A stretch of 64,000 nucleotides of DNA. It comes from Candidatus Bathyarchaeota archaeon. Lineage in GTDB: Archaea > Thermoproteota > Bathyarchaeia > Bathyarchaeales > Bathycorpusculaceae. Positions 1 to 9,499 of the stretch are shown in pieces. The DNA is taken from assembly GCA_025059195.1 (NCBI GenBank), contig JANXDU010000031.1, forward strand, positions 27,892-91,891, in the 5' to 3' direction. A model generated the notes under the pieces. It made no database searches, was not told the origin of the DNA, and saw only the letters and a list, made by a program, of their open reading frames with translations. Within the stretch, counting starts at the first letter, position 1. Every line of letters starts with the position of its first letter. Position numbers and translations under genes: made by a program.

Positions 1-12
1 CCCTTGTTTGGT

Positions 13-171
13 TTAGGTGCGCTTCCAAAGGTAGCAACTTATACGCTTTATCTCTGCTCTTTCCAAACTTGAGCCTTTTGAAACAGCCTTTACAGCGTTG
101 CTCGAACCTGTCAGCGTAAAAATTTTCGGCACCCTATTGGGACATTTTTCGCAGCGAAAGAGAGCAACCAC
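13..171 (-). CDS. possible small Cys-containing ORF in the first 300 bases
   Basis: A GTG-started frame of about 52 codons with a CxxC pair near its N-terminus (RCEKCPN) and a third Cys near the C-terminus, loosely like a small zinc ribbon. No ribosome binding site or clear promoter is visible, and only three cysteines are present, so it may not be a gene. The rest of the stretch before position 301 holds no other recognisable gene; it must contain the promoter of the operon that starts at 301. Confidence 0.2.
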   Translation of the reverse strand: MVALFRCEKCPNRVPKIFTLTGSSNAVKAVSKGSSLERAEIKRISCYLWKRT

Positions 172-300
172 GTTTAGAAGCAAACAATGATTCTGATTTT
201 ATGTGAGTTCTCCTCATGGCTTTTGTGAATTCAAATTTTGCATGATAAACTTCATTAATGAACGTGCGGAAGTAGTAAGCAACGCAAAGGAGGCTGTTCA

Positions 301-525
301 TTGAAAAAAGTGAGGATCCACATAAACGAGGATTTGTGCAAGGGATGTGGTATATGCATAAGCCTTTGTCCCAACAAGGTTTTCGCTAAAAGTGAGGAGA
401 TATCCTCAAAAGGCGTTTTCCTCCCGGTGATAATTCACGGTGACAAGTGCATCGCCTGCCGCATTTGTGAGGAACATTGCCCAGATTTAGCCATTTTCAT
501 AGAAGCTCAGGATGTGGAAAAATGA
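301..525 (+). CDS. korD: 2-oxoacid:ferredoxin oxidoreductase, delta (2x[4Fe-4S] ferredoxin) subunit
   Basis: A 74-residue ferredoxin with two CxxCxxCxxxC clusters (CKGCGICISLCP and CIACRICEEHCP), which carries electrons from the TPP-dependent decarboxylase to soluble ferredoxin. TTG start, supported by AAAGGAGG at 286-293 with seven bases of spacing. It is the first gene of korDABC-sucCD and its stop overlaps the next start (ATGA), so translation is probably coupled. The gene order and the sucCD partner suggest the 2-oxoglutarate enzyme; a broader 2-oxoacid specificity cannot be excluded from sequence. Confidence 0.93.
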   Translation: MKKVRIHINEDLCKGCGICISLCPNKVFAKSEEISSKGVFLPVIIHGDKCIACRICEEHCPDLAIFIEAQDVEK

Positions 526-1679
526 GTAGTGGGGCGAACAAAATAATCGAACCTGGAACCCATTTCTTAATGGGCAACGAAGCATGTGCTCTGGGTGCGG
601 TTGTGGCCGGATGTAAGTTCTTTGCTTTCTATCCAATAACCCCTGCAAACGAAATCGCTGAGTACATGTCGGTTCTGCTTCCCAAAGTCAAGGGCATATA
701 CATCCAAATGGAGGATGAAATAAGCTCCATCGCGTCGGTTATAGGTGCCTCATGGGCTGGAAGGAAAGCCATGACTGCAACGTCTGGTCCAGGGTTCACT
801 TTGATGCAAGAAAACATTGGGTATGCAGTAGCTACAGAAACACCATGTGTTATAGTCGATGTCCAAAGATGTGGGCCAAGCACTGGAACACCACCCCTTC
901 CAATGCAAGGTGACGTGTATCAAGCAAAGTATGGAAGCCACTCTGAGTATCCAATAATAGCTTTGGCCCCTTCTTCGGTTAAAGAAATGTTCACTCTTAC
1001 CATTGAATCCTTTAATTTGGCTGAAAAATATCGCACACCGGTGATTTTGCTTTCTGACGCGCTGGTGGGTCATCTCATGGAAACATTTGAAATACCAGAC
1101 CTCTCGCAGATAGAGATCGTTGAAAGGAAAAAACCCGATAAAGAAACCAGCGACGCTAAGTATTTCCTTGATGAAGACGTCGCGCCAATGCCGGTCTTTG
1201 GCTGCGGATACAAGGCGCATGTCACCGGCTCAACCCATGACGAGAAGGGATTAAGAAACGTTGAAGACCCCGTTTACGTTGATAAGGTAGTGAGAGCCCT
1301 CCATCGAAAGATCGAAAAGCATAAGGAGAACATAGTGAAAGTTGAAACGAAATTTTTAGACGATGCGGAAATCGCGCTTCTAACATACGGCAGCGTAGCT
1401 AGAACCGCAATCCATGTGGTTAATCAGGCAAGAAAGACCGGGATTAAAGTGGGCATCATTCGGCTAATAACCTTGTGGCCGTTCCCTGACGTGCAAGTTC
1501 AGAGTGCGGCTAGAAAAACTGGCAGAATTGTGGTTATGGAGAACAATTTGGGACAAGTTGTCAACAAGGTTAGTGAAGTTGCCGCAAAATATGCGGATGT
1601 CAAGTTTTTGCCGCCGAGAATTATAGGATCTCTCCATGAACCTGAATACGTTATCAACTTCTTGAAGGAGGTTTACTGA
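522..1679 (+). CDS. korA: 2-oxoacid (2-oxoglutarate):ferredoxin oxidoreductase, alpha subunit
   Basis: About 385 residues of the OFOR alpha family: the pyrimidine-binding and transketolase-C-like domains that, with KorB, make acyl-CoA, CO2 and reduced ferredoxin from a 2-oxoacid. The family motif GPSTGTPPLPMQGD is present, as is the SGPGFTLM segment. The ATG at 522 is chosen because it overlaps the korD stop (ATGA); an in-frame ATG at 477 lies inside korD and would add fifteen unlikely residues. It ends in a TGATG overlap with korB. Confidence 0.93.
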   Translation: MSSGANKIIEPGTHFLMGNEACALGAVVAGCKFFAFYPITPANEIAEYMSVLLPKVKGIYIQMEDEISSIASVIGASWAGRKAMTATSGPGFTLMQENIGYAVATETPCVIVDVQRCGPSTGTPPLPMQGDVYQAKYGSHSEYPIIALAPSSVKEMFTLTIESFNLAEKYRTPVILLSDALVGHLMETFEIPDLSQIEIVERKKPDKETSDAKYFLDEDVAPMPVFGCGYKAHVTGSTHDEKGLRNVEDPVYVDKVVRALHRKIEKHKENIVKVETKFLDDAEIALLTYGSVARTAIHVVNQARKTGIKVGIIRLITLWPFPDVQVQSAARKTGRIVVMENNLGQVVNKVSEVAAKYADVKFLPPRIIGSLHEPEYVINFLKEVY

Positions 1680-2509
1680 TGGATCAAAAACACGTTCATC
1701 CCCTTCTGGTTAAGTATGCACGGATAGGCGCCTACAAACAACCACATTGTCCGGGATGTGGAAATGGCATAGTAGCTCAGTGCATGTTGAGAGCTATTGA
1801 CGAGTTAAAATTGGATATGGACAAAATTGTTTTCGCCTCTGGCATCGGATGCAGCAGTTGGATTCCAAGTCCGCTTTTCAACGCTGATGTATTACATACA
1901 ACTCATGGCAGATCATTAGCTTTTGCGACGGGTGTTAAACTAAGTAACCCTGAACTTCGCGTTGTTGTCTTCACCGGCGACGGGGATAGCGCTGCCATAG
2001 GGGGAAACCACCTTATACAAGCTGCTAGAAAAAACATTGAAATTCTAACGGTATTAGTTAATAACCGCATTTACGGAATGACCGGTGGACAGGTTGCACC
2101 GACAACTCCTCATGGAGTGAAGACCAAAACAACCCCTTACGGAAACTTAGAGTATCCCTTCGACCTATGCAAGCTCGTCGAGGCTGCTGGTGCGTCCTAT
2201 GTGGCTAGGTGGACGACCTTCCATACGAGGCAGTTGGTTTCATCGATGAAAAAAGGACTTCTGAAAAAAGGTTTTTCCTTCATAGAAGTCATATCTCAAT
2301 GTCCAGTCCAATATGGAACATTTGTCGGCATAAGAGATCCAGCGGAAATGCTGCATATTTTTAGAAAGATTTCTGTTCCATTTGAAAAGGCGAAAAACAT
2401 GAGTCGAGAAGAACTTGAAGGCAAAATCGTTATTGGAGAGTTCGTTGATATAGAGCGAACCGGATTGGCCGAAGCTTATCAACGACTGTTAGAGATGATG
2501 AACCTATGA
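1679..2509 (+). CDS. korB: 2-oxoacid (2-oxoglutarate):ferredoxin oxidoreductase, beta subunit
   Basis: A 276-residue TPP-binding catalytic subunit. The N-terminal PHCPGCGNGI supplies the proximal cluster/TPP region and GDGDSAAIGGNH followed by VNNRIYGMTGGQ is the Mg-TPP motif. The PTTPHG segment after it is typical of this family. Start and stop both overlap neighbours (TGATG with korA, ATGA with korC), consistent with fixed subunit stoichiometry. Length is normal for the beta subunit. Confidence 0.94.
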   Translation: MDQKHVHPLLVKYARIGAYKQPHCPGCGNGIVAQCMLRAIDELKLDMDKIVFASGIGCSSWIPSPLFNADVLHTTHGRSLAFATGVKLSNPELRVVVFTGDGDSAAIGGNHLIQAARKNIEILTVLVNNRIYGMTGGQVAPTTPHGVKTKTTPYGNLEYPFDLCKLVEAAGASYVARWTTFHTRQLVSSMKKGLLKKGFSFIEVISQCPVQYGTFVGIRDPAEMLHIFRKISVPFEKAKNMSREELEGKIVIGEFVDIERTGLAEAYQRLLEMMNL

Positions 2510-3072
2510 CGAGAACAGAGATCATAATAGGCGGATTCGGTGGACAAGGAAGCGTATTAGCCGGAGTTATCCTTGGAAGGGCCGCGGCTTACGACGGGAA
2601 AAAAGTTGCCCAGTCGAGATCCTACGGTGCTGAGGCTAGAGGTGGAGCTGCCCGGTCGGAAGTAGTCATTGCTGATGAGGAGATTGATTATCCTCTGGTC
2701 ATAACCGCTGATTATTTGGTTGCAATGTCACAACCAGCCTTTGAGAGATATGTCTCGAAAGTGAAGGCATCCGGTCTAGTAGTCATTGAAGAGGATTTGG
2801 TAAGACCGGAAAGAAAACTTCCCGAAAACTTAAAGCTTGTGAAGGTGCCAGCAACTAAAATAGCTTCACGAGAGTTTGGAAGACCAATGGTGGCGAACAT
2901 GGTTATGCTGGGCGCGCTCGCCGCTTTAACAGGCGTTGTTACAATTGATTCGTTAATAAAGTCCATAAGGGCAAGTGTTTCAAAAGGAATGGAAGAGATC
3001 AACGTCGCTGCCTTAAAGAAAGGTCAAGAATACACCAGTGCGATGGTAGGCGGTGTTCATGAGACTTCTTGA
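2506..3072 (+). CDS. korC: 2-oxoacid (2-oxoglutarate):ferredoxin oxidoreductase, gamma subunit
   Basis: A 188-residue gamma subunit that forms the CoA-binding part of the enzyme. It shows GGFGGQGSVLAG near the N-terminus and SYGAEARGGAARSEV, both diagnostic of the family. It overlaps korB upstream and sucC downstream by more than ten bases, so the six genes form one tight transcription unit. Confidence 0.92.
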   Translation: MTRTEIIIGGFGGQGSVLAGVILGRAAAYDGKKVAQSRSYGAEARGGAARSEVVIADEEIDYPLVITADYLVAMSQPAFERYVSKVKASGLVVIEEDLVRPERKLPENLKLVKVPATKIASREFGRPMVANMVMLGALAALTGVVTIDSLIKSIRASVSKGMEEINVAALKKGQEYTSAMVGGVHETS

Positions 3073-4201
3073 GTATGAAGCAAAGGAACTTTTTAGGAAC
3101 TTTGGTATACCAGTGCCCAATGGCGCTGTTGTCAAGTCGCCCGCGGAAATAGCTTTGGCGATTGAGAGGGTGGGTTTACCACTTGTTGTTAAAGCGCAAG
3201 TGCCCGTCGGTGGAAGGGGAAAAGCGGGGGGCATCAAGTTAGCTTACAGTTTTGAAGAGGCTGTTAGAGAAGCAGAAAACTTGCTATACAGCAGTTTGAA
3301 AGGACACACCGTAAGGTATGTGCTGTTAGAGAAACAACTGAAAATAGCAAAGGAGTATTACCTCGGAGTCACCATTGACCAGTCTGCTGGAAAACCGGTG
3401 GTAATGCTTTCAACGGAGGGCGGAATGGACGTCGAGGAGATAGCCAAAAAGAAGCCGGAGAGCCTCATATCTAAGAGAGTGGAGATGAGTAGGGGTTTCT
3501 ATGAGTTTGAGGCGCGTGGAATGTGCAAACAGCTTGGCTTAGAGGGCTCCCTCTTAGTAAAGGTAAGCGAAACCCTTCGCAAACTCTATGAAGTCTTCAT
3601 CAAATACGACGCAATAATAGCCGAGATAAACCCATTGGCTATAACCGAAAACGGTGAAGTTTTCGCTGCAGACGCAAAAATCGAGATAGATGATGACGCG
3701 CTTTTCCGCCAAACAAGCCTAAACATTAAGCCAGAAGAGCGCGTTGAAGACCCATTGAAGGCTGAAGCCATTAAAATTGGAGTTACCTATGTAAGGCTTG
3801 ATGGAGATATAGGAGTAATCGGCTCGGGAGCCGGGCTGACGATGGCTACTATAGACATAATTAACGACTTCGGAGGTAAAGCATCAAACTTCCTTGAAAC
3901 TGGAGGCGGTATAACCGAGCAATTAATGTATAACGCCGTAAAACTTCTCGTCAAAGATGAGAGACTAAAAGCCCTTTTCATAAACCTTTACGGTGGAATA
4001 AACCCGATGGTTCAAGCTGCAAACGGCATAGCCAAAGCATATAGAGAACTAAAAGTCACAATACCCATACTAGTAAAGCTTGTTGGAAACGAGCAAGAAA
4101 AAGCTTGGGAGATCCTTGAAAATGCGGGCATACCCGTTATAAAAAGCATACGGACAGAGGACGCTGTCGAAAGATTAATGAAAATTATAGAGGGATTCTA
4201 G
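3059..4201 (+). CDS. sucC: succinyl-CoA synthetase (ADP-forming type), beta subunit
   Basis: About 380 residues with an ATP-grasp N-terminal domain ([16 protein letters not shown]) and the CoA-ligase C-terminal domain ([22 protein letters not shown]). With SucD it converts succinyl-CoA to succinate with ATP formation. The ATG at 3059 (protein begins [12 protein letters not shown]) matches the family N-terminus; an in-frame GTG two codons upstream is less likely. Co-transcription with kor suggests that 2-oxoglutarate oxidation is coupled to substrate-level phosphorylation, or runs in reverse for carbon fixation. Confidence 0.94.
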   Translation: MRLLEYEAKELFRNFGIPVPNGAVVKSPAEIALAIERVGLPLVVKAQVPVGGRGKAGGIKLAYSFEEAVREAENLLYSSLKGHTVRYVLLEKQLKIAKEYYLGVTIDQSAGKPVVMLSTEGGMDVEEIAKKKPESLISKRVEMSRGFYEFEARGMCKQLGLEGSLLVKVSETLRKLYEVFIKYDAIIAEINPLAITENGEVFAADAKIEIDDDALFRQTSLNIKPEERVEDPLKAEAIKIGVTYVRLDGDIGVIGSGAGLTMATIDIINDFGGKASNFLETGGGITEQLMYNAVKLLVKDERLKALFINLYGGINPMVQAANGIAKAYRELKVTIPILVKLVGNEQEKAWEILENAGIPVIKSIRTEDAVERLMKIIEGF

Positions 4202-4205
4202 CAAC

Positions 4206-5075
4206 ATGGGTATCCTTGTCGATGAAAACACGAAAGTAGTTGTTCAAGGAATAACTGGACGCGTTGGAAGCATCCAAGCAAAACTCATGCTAGATTATGG
4301 GACGAAAATCGTTGCAGGGGTTACACCCGGCAAAGGTGGTACGTTCATCCACAATGTGCCCGTGTATGACACCGTCGAGGAAGCCGTGGCTAAAACAGGT
4401 GCAGATACATCAATCCTATTTGTTCCCGCGGCTTTCGCAAAGGACGCAGTTATTGAGGCGGTGGACGCTGGCATAAAACTAATTGTTGCGATACCTGAAC
4501 ATGTTCCGGTGCATGACACCATGCGAATGATCGAATACGCCAAAAGGAGAAATGTGAAGATAATAGGCCCAACAACTCCGGGCGTAATAAGTCCAGGAAA
4601 AACAAAAATTGGAATAATGCCTGCAAGTGTTTTCTCGGAAGGCAGCGTAGGAATAGTTTCTAGGAGCGGAACGCTGCTTTACGAGATCGCAGGAAACCTA
4701 AGCCTTGCAGGAATCGGACAAAGTACATGTCTCGGAATAGGCGGAGACCCGGTGGTTGGAACCAGTTTAACAGAAGTGCTGCAGATGTTTCAAGAGGATG
4801 ACCAAACAAAAGCTGTTGTAATTGTGGGGGAAATCGGAGGTGTACAAGAGGAGGAAGCGGCCCACTTCATAAAGCAAATGAACAAGCCGGTTGTCGCCTA
4901 CATAGCAGGAAGATCAGCTCCTCCAGGGCAAAGAATGGGACATGCAGGCGCTATAATTCTCGGCGAAAGGGGAACTGTTGAAAGCAAAATAAACGCTCTC
5001 AGAGAGGCCGGAGTTAAAGTAGCTAATAGACCCGCAGACATTGTGGGGATTGTTGAAGATATAATAAAGAAGTAA
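4206..5075 (+). CDS. sucD: succinyl-CoA synthetase, alpha subunit
   Basis: 289 residues: an N-terminal CoA-binding Rossmann domain ([12 protein letters not shown]) and a C-terminal ligase domain with the phosphorylated histidine in RMGHAGAII. Length is normal. It is the last gene of the kor-suc operon, starting five bases after sucC. Confidence 0.95.
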   Translation: MGILVDENTKVVVQGITGRVGSIQAKLMLDYGTKIVAGVTPGKGGTFIHNVPVYDTVEEAVAKTGADTSILFVPAAFAKDAVIEAVDAGIKLIVAIPEHVPVHDTMRMIEYAKRRNVKIIGPTTPGVISPGKTKIGIMPASVFSEGSVGIVSRSGTLLYEIAGNLSLAGIGQSTCLGIGGDPVVGTSLTEVLQMFQEDDQTKAVVIVGEIGGVQEEEAAHFIKQMNKPVVAYIAGRSAPPGQRMGHAGAIILGERGTVESKINALREAGVKVANRPADIVGIVEDIIKK

Positions 5076-5093
5076 AATTAAGAGAAAATTGGT

Positions 5094-5114
5094 GGGGGCT
5101 AGATTTTAACCCCC
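5094..5114. terminator. GGGGG/CCCCC hairpin between convergent genes
   Basis: A five-base perfect inverted repeat (GGGGG at 5094-5098, CCCCC at 5110-5114) with an A/T-rich 11-base loop sits exactly between the convergent sucD and dehydrogenase stops. It could act as a bidirectional transcription end, but archaeal termination mostly relies on U tracts, so this is tentative. Confidence 0.3.
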
Positions 5115-6139
5115 GTTTCTTTGCACAGTTTCTCTATTATCCGCCATGTTTCACTGCCCATTGGAATGCCTTCTTTTAGGCGTTTTTGCTCCGTTCTGTA
5201 TTCAATTTCACCGGGGACCAACACCTCTGGCACATTTGGTGCTGTTGGGCAAGCCTTAATTTCTTGAACAGCCTTTGCAACAGCTGTTTTAAACTCTTTA
5301 ACTCCAATGAAAGTTTCCGGGTTTATGGCCAAAATGAAATGCCCTAAAGTGCCATTCTTGTCCTCTGGATATAAAGAGATCACATGTTGGCCAAATGCTG
5401 CGCCAGTTAAACATCCGGACAGAATGTCAATTATAAAGGATAGACCATATCCTTTTGGTCCACCGAAAGGTAATAACGCGCCCTTTAATGCAGCTACTGG
5501 ATCGGTCGTCGGTTTTCCTTCCTCGTCAACAGCCCAATCCGCCGGAATTTTTGCCCCCTCCTTTGCCGCTTTTTCTATCTTGCCACGGGCAGCAGCACTT
5601 GTAGCCATGTCAAGAATTATCGGAATTTCTTGATTAGACGGAATACCTATGCATATCGGGTTGGTGCCAAGCATTGGGACACGTCCACCCCATGGAACTA
5701 CAAATGGGCTTCCATTAGTGGTTATCAAACTGATCATGTCTTCTTGTAGAGCAATCAAAGCATAATACGCGAGCATGCCAAAATGGTTAGTGTTAAAGAC
5801 GCCTACGGCGCCAACACCCGTCTTCTTAGCTTTTTCAATGGCAATTTTCATAGCTTTAACGGCAATAACTTGCCCAAAACCATGGCTGCCGTCAACGAGC
5901 GCAGTGGAACTGGTTTCTCGAACGATCTTAATCGGCGCCCCCGGGATTATGGTTTTGTACTTAACCCTGTTTACGTAAACCTCCAGGCGAATTACTCCAT
6001 GGGAGTCTACGCCACGAAGGTTTGCCTTTACTAGGCTGTCGGCAACGATGTCGGCCTCTTCATTATTTGCCCCTACGCTCTTTAAAATCTCAACACATAC
6101 ATGTTTAAGCTGCTCAGCGCTTATGGTTTTCATTTCCAT
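5099..6139 (-). CDS. malate/L-lactate/sulfolactate dehydrogenase family (Ldh2-type) NAD(P)-dependent oxidoreductase
   Basis: About 346 residues of the LDH2/MDHG2 family, which is unrelated to classical MDH. Visible motifs are SHGV near residue 50, the substrate/cofactor segment TNHFGMLAYY, and PWGGRVPMLGTNP followed by the DMATSAAARGK region. The ATG at 6139 has GGTGG six bases upstream; an in-frame GTG at 6157 is less likely. It is convergent with sucD. Malate dehydrogenase activity would fit a partial TCA cycle beside kor-suc, but the family also includes sulfolactate and ureidoglycolate enzymes. Confidence 0.85.
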   Translation of the reverse strand: MEMKTISAEQLKHVCVEILKSVGANNEEADIVADSLVKANLRGVDSHGVIRLEVYVNRVKYKTIIPGAPIKIVRETSSTALVDGSHGFGQVIAVKAMKIAIEKAKKTGVGAVGVFNTNHFGMLAYYALIALQEDMISLITTNGSPFVVPWGGRVPMLGTNPICIGIPSNQEIPIILDMATSAAARGKIEKAAKEGAKIPADWAVDEEGKPTTDPVAALKGALLPFGGPKGYGLSFIIDILSGCLTGAAFGQHVISLYPEDKNGTLGHFILAINPETFIGVKEFKTAVAKAVQEIKACPTAPNVPEVLVPGEIEYRTEQKRLKEGIPMGSETWRIIEKLCKETGVKI

Positions 6140-6204
6140 CGCTTCCACCGACCACACTTAAGCGGTAGTTGTAATAACTTTTTCGTTCTATAAGAACAAA
6201 GTTC

Positions 6205-6717
6205 TCACTTCTCTGAAGTTTTTTCTTTAAACAGGGTTTTACGTACAAGAAAAATCTCCTTTGGAAACTGTTGAGCTTCCAACTTTCTGCTCCAAGAAAA
6301 GTCGTTGACAAAAGAGGCAAACATCTTATTATTACTCTTATTCTTGAAAATTACCAGAAGAGGTCTGCAACGTTTGACCTCCTCATAAACTTCATTATGA
6401 ATGTAAGCTGTGTATATTATGGCAACCCTTTTTTTATCGTCAACTGCCAAGACCATGAAGAATTTTTGTTCACCCTTTGAAAAGCCGAAAATGTTTCCTA
6501 GCGTAAAGTTGCCCTTGTCGAAATAATCTGAAAGTTTATTCCAGTGTTGTGCCTCAAGCTCCACCATTAAACCTTTCATCTTTCTTAAAAGGCCTACACG
6601 TCTTTTCCACAGACAAGCCTTGTAAGGCCCTGTTGCAACAACGTCATATCCATCCTTGGTAAAAATCGTCACTAACTCGCGCATTTTGTTTACAAGTTCA
6701 TTTTCTTCCTCAGTCAT
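6205..6717 (-). CDS. uncharacterised 170-residue soluble protein
   Basis: Not recognised. It is a mixed alpha/beta protein without signal peptide or membrane segment and with a basic C-terminus. Its ATG overlaps the TGA of the dienoyl-CoA-reductase-like gene (ATGA), so the two are co-translated and probably functionally linked. No metal or catalytic motif is obvious. Confidence 0.7.
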   Translation of the reverse strand: MTEEENELVNKMRELVTIFTKDGYDVVATGPYKACLWKRRVGLLRKMKGLMVELEAQHWNKLSDYFDKGNFTLGNIFGFSKGEQKFFMVLAVDDKKRVAIIYTAYIHNEVYEEVKRCRPLLVIFKNKSNNKMFASFVNDFSWSRKLEAQQFPKEIFLVRKTLFKEKTSEK

Positions 6718-8633
6718 ATTTGCAAGCCCACTTGGAAACCTTCCTCTACGGCCTCGAGGATTTTTCTTGGGCTTACACAGTCCCCGATGAGATGTAGATG
6801 CTTAACAGTTCCCTTTAAGCTTTCGTAGAGTTGTCTCTCTGGTTTGGCGCCTATTGCTAAAACAAACGTGTCCCCTGTTATGGTTACTTTCTTTCCGTCT
6901 TGATTTGCCACGATTTCTGTTGGTGTTATTTCCTCAACTTTGGTTTTTGTCAATATCTTTACACCTTTTTCTTCTAGTCTCTTAAGCAAAAAGACTCTGG
7001 CTCGGAAGTCCACGTCTATGGCGACTTTTTCTAGCATCTCAACTATAGTTACAGATTTCCCCATGTCAGCGATGGTCTCTGCCGTTTCACAACCTACCAT
7101 TCCACCTCCTATCACAACAACACGGTCGCCTAGTTTTGCCTTACCCAGTAGAACGTCCCAAGCTGTTACAACATTCGGTAGACCCACACCTGGAAATCTC
7201 GGAATTATCGGAGATGCACCAGTTGCCAATATCACGACGTCGGGAGCTTCATCTTTTATAGTTTCTGGAGACGCCTCAACACATGTTTTGATTTTGACAT
7301 TTGCTTCATTAACCTTTGAAATGAGGTATTCCATAAAGATCTTAAGCGTTTCCTTGTAGGGTGGTACGCTGGCCATCAAAAGCTGGCCTCCAAGTTTGTC
7401 CCTTTTTTCGTATAATGTAACGTTGTGACCTCGGAGGGACGCTATGTAGGCTGCTTCAAGTCCAGCTGGGCCTCCGCCAACGATCACAACTCGTTTTGGC
7501 TTGTCTGTTGGGGTTATCTTAACCTCTTTTTCAATTGTTGGGTTTACTGAGCATTTTACGCGAAGCATATCGCCAAATCTTGTGAGACATCGATTACAGC
7601 CTATGCACCTTCTTATTTCGTTCAGTTTTCCGTCCATAGCCTTTTTGGGCAAGAACGGATCAGCAATTAGCGCCCTACCCATAGCAACAAGGTCAGCTTT
7701 CCCTTCGGCTATTATTTTGTTTGCAAGTTCCGGCTCGGTTATCCTCCCAACAGCAATGACTGGCAAACCAACAGCCTTTTTTATTTCAGCAGCCAATGGG
7801 ACTAAATGTCCGTTAGGTATTGAAGGCGGGGCGGAAGTCCAATGTCTAGATTCGTAGGCTCCGGCAGAAACATGAAGGGCGTCTGCTCCAGCGTCTTCAA
7901 GCATTGCCGAGACAATTTTCGTTTCACTTATAGTTAAGCCTCCTTCAATGAATTCCTCAGCGCTTATTCTGAAAATCACGGGATAGCCGCTGCCCACTTT
8001 CTCTTTAATTTGCTTCACCACCTCAACTGCGAATCTGCTGCGTCCTTTTAAATCTCCTCCATACTCATCGGTGCGTTTGTTAGTGTACGGCGACAAAAAC
8101 TGAGCTATCAAATAGCCGTGAGCGCCGTGAACTTCGACGGCGTCAAAACCAGCGGCCTTGGCTCTTCTAGCGCCTTCCGCAAAACAGTTAATCAAAAAGG
8201 AAATTTCTTCTTTCGATAATGCCTTAGGGGTGATGCCTACCGGAGATGGAAGGTGGTCAGATGGAGCTAGCGGGCGTTCTCCTTCAATCCATTGAGCCCT
8301 TCTCCCAGCATGGTGAAGTTGAGCGGCAATTTTTGCGCCGTGTCGTTTCACCTCTTCGACAAGTTCGTTTAACCCAGCTAAGTACTTATCGTGATCTATA
8401 CATGGCTGGATTGGTGACAGTTTGCCAAACCGGCTTTCGACACAGACGGCTTCAGTTATTATCAATCCAACGCCGCCTCTGGCTCTTTCTGAATAGTATT
8501 TGATTTGACGTTGGCTGACGGATCCATCCACATTTGCAAAGTTCGTAGACATGGCAGGCATTACAATTCTGTTGCGGATTTCAACGGGTCCTATTTTTAT
8601 CGGCTCAAAGAGCTTATCAAATGATGATGGCAT
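6714..8633 (-). CDS. NADH:flavin oxidoreductase / 2,4-dienoyl-CoA reductase-like (Old Yellow Enzyme with FeS and FAD domains)
   Basis: About 639 residues in the standard three-part order: FMN TIM barrel (from PIKIGPVEIRNRIVMPAM, with EVHGAHGYL), a [4Fe-4S] segment CIGCNRC...C around residue 340, then FAD- (VIVGGGPAGLEAA) and NAD(P)-binding (VVIGGGMVGCETA) Rossmann motifs. The family reduces activated double bonds of enoyl-CoA or enoate substrates. The ATG at 8633 is chosen because a TATA box at 8665-8672 predicts transcription starting just before it; the longer frame to 8699 would run through the promoter. The third cluster Cys is spaced CxxC rather than the more usual CxxxC. Confidence 0.88.
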   Translation of the reverse strand: MPSSFDKLFEPIKIGPVEIRNRIVMPAMSTNFANVDGSVSQRQIKYYSERARGGVGLIITEAVCVESRFGKLSPIQPCIDHDKYLAGLNELVEEVKRHGAKIAAQLHHAGRRAQWIEGERPLAPSDHLPSPVGITPKALSKEEISFLINCFAEGARRAKAAGFDAVEVHGAHGYLIAQFLSPYTNKRTDEYGGDLKGRSRFAVEVVKQIKEKVGSGYPVIFRISAEEFIEGGLTISETKIVSAMLEDAGADALHVSAGAYESRHWTSAPPSIPNGHLVPLAAEIKKAVGLPVIAVGRITEPELANKIIAEGKADLVAMGRALIADPFLPKKAMDGKLNEIRRCIGCNRCLTRFGDMLRVKCSVNPTIEKEVKITPTDKPKRVVIVGGGPAGLEAAYIASLRGHNVTLYEKRDKLGGQLLMASVPPYKETLKIFMEYLISKVNEANVKIKTCVEASPETIKDEAPDVVILATGASPIIPRFPGVGLPNVVTAWDVLLGKAKLGDRVVVIGGGMVGCETAETIADMGKSVTIVEMLEKVAIDVDFRARVFLLKRLEEKGVKILTKTKVEEITPTEIVANQDGKKVTITGDTFVLAIGAKPERQLYESLKGTVKHLHLIGDCVSPRKILEAVEEGFQVGLQI

Positions 8634-8664
8634 ACAATTAATGCCCGAAATCTTGCTTAAAAAC

Positions 8665-8672
8665 TTTATATA
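8665..8672. promoter_or_regulatory. shared TATA element between divergent genes
   Basis: TTTATATA reads as TATATAAA on the other strand. It lies about 32 bases from the minus-strand ATG at 8633 and about 42 from the plus-strand TTG at 8714. The plus side has an A-rich BRE-like stretch (TTAAAAAC) before it. One element may serve both genes. Confidence 0.5.
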
Positions 8673-8713
8673 GCCATATAGCCAAAAGTGGGTATACACA
8701 GTGGGGAATCAAT

Positions 8714-9499
8714 TTGAAGATACCTGAACTTGAAGAAGTCCCGTACGGTTCCCGCGGAACCATTGGTCTGATTGTGGTTGCAAACAACCCAACACCCCTA
8801 CCCGACTTCTACCGTATGGTCCCAGCAGGAGTTTTAGTGTTAGAGCAAAGAATTCACTTTGACCCTGTTGTCACCGTGGAAAGCACAAGCAAACTTGCAG
8901 AAAGGCTGGCTGATGCCGCAAGGATACTTGCGGAATACCCAAGGATGGGCGTGATTTCATTCACTTGTACCGCTGGAAGCCTTATAAGAGGACCGGGCTC
9001 TGATAAAGAAGAAATTAAACTAATGGAGCAAGCTTCTAATGGTATTCCAAGCACCACAACAACCACTTCGAGTCTCAACGCTATGCGTTTCCTTGGATGG
9101 AAGAAAATAGCTATTGGGACACCTTACATCGAAGAAATTAACCAACAATTCAAGAGGTTTTATGAGGGCGAAGGTTTTGAAGTTACGGTTGTTAAGGGCA
9201 CAGGCACCCTTTACATGGCCGATTTAGCTATGATGCCTCCCTCGGAGGCTTACCGTGTTGGAAAACTAGCCTTTAACGTTGATCCGACGGTTGATGGTGT
9301 GTTTATTGCATGCACAACTTTCAGAGCTATAGACGCCATAGAAAGGCTTGAGAAAGACTTAGGGGTGCCTGTTATAACGGCTAATCAAGCCACAGCTTGG
9401 GAGTGTCTAAGGCTTCTGGGAATAAATGAACCAATAGAAGGGTTTGGAGAGCTTATGCGGAGGCTCCATCGAACTAAGTTCAAGGGGCAGCCACGCTGA
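8714..9499 (+). CDS. Asp/Glu racemase superfamily enzyme, maleate isomerase / arylmalonate decarboxylase-like
   Basis: 261 residues with the two-domain Asp/Glu racemase fold. The two expected cysteines are in FTCTAGSL (about residue 83) and in IACTTFRAID (about residue 195), followed by GVPVITANQATAW, which is typical of maleate cis-trans isomerases and arylmalonate decarboxylases. TTG start with a GGGG-rich site upstream. It is divergent from the Old Yellow Enzyme gene, and its 3' end overlaps the convergent hydrolase gene by about 20 bases. Substrate unknown; a C4 dicarboxylate or substituted malonate is a reasonable guess. Confidence 0.78.
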   Translation: MKIPELEEVPYGSRGTIGLIVVANNPTPLPDFYRMVPAGVLVLEQRIHFDPVVTVESTSKLAERLADAARILAEYPRMGVISFTCTAGSLIRGPGSDKEEIKLMEQASNGIPSTTTTTSSLNAMRFLGWKKIAIGTPYIEEINQQFKRFYEGEGFEVTVVKGTGTLYMADLAMMPPSEAYRVGKLAFNVDPTVDGVFIACTTFRAIDAIERLEKDLGVPVITANQATAWECLRLLGINEPIEGFGELMRRLHRTKFKGQPR

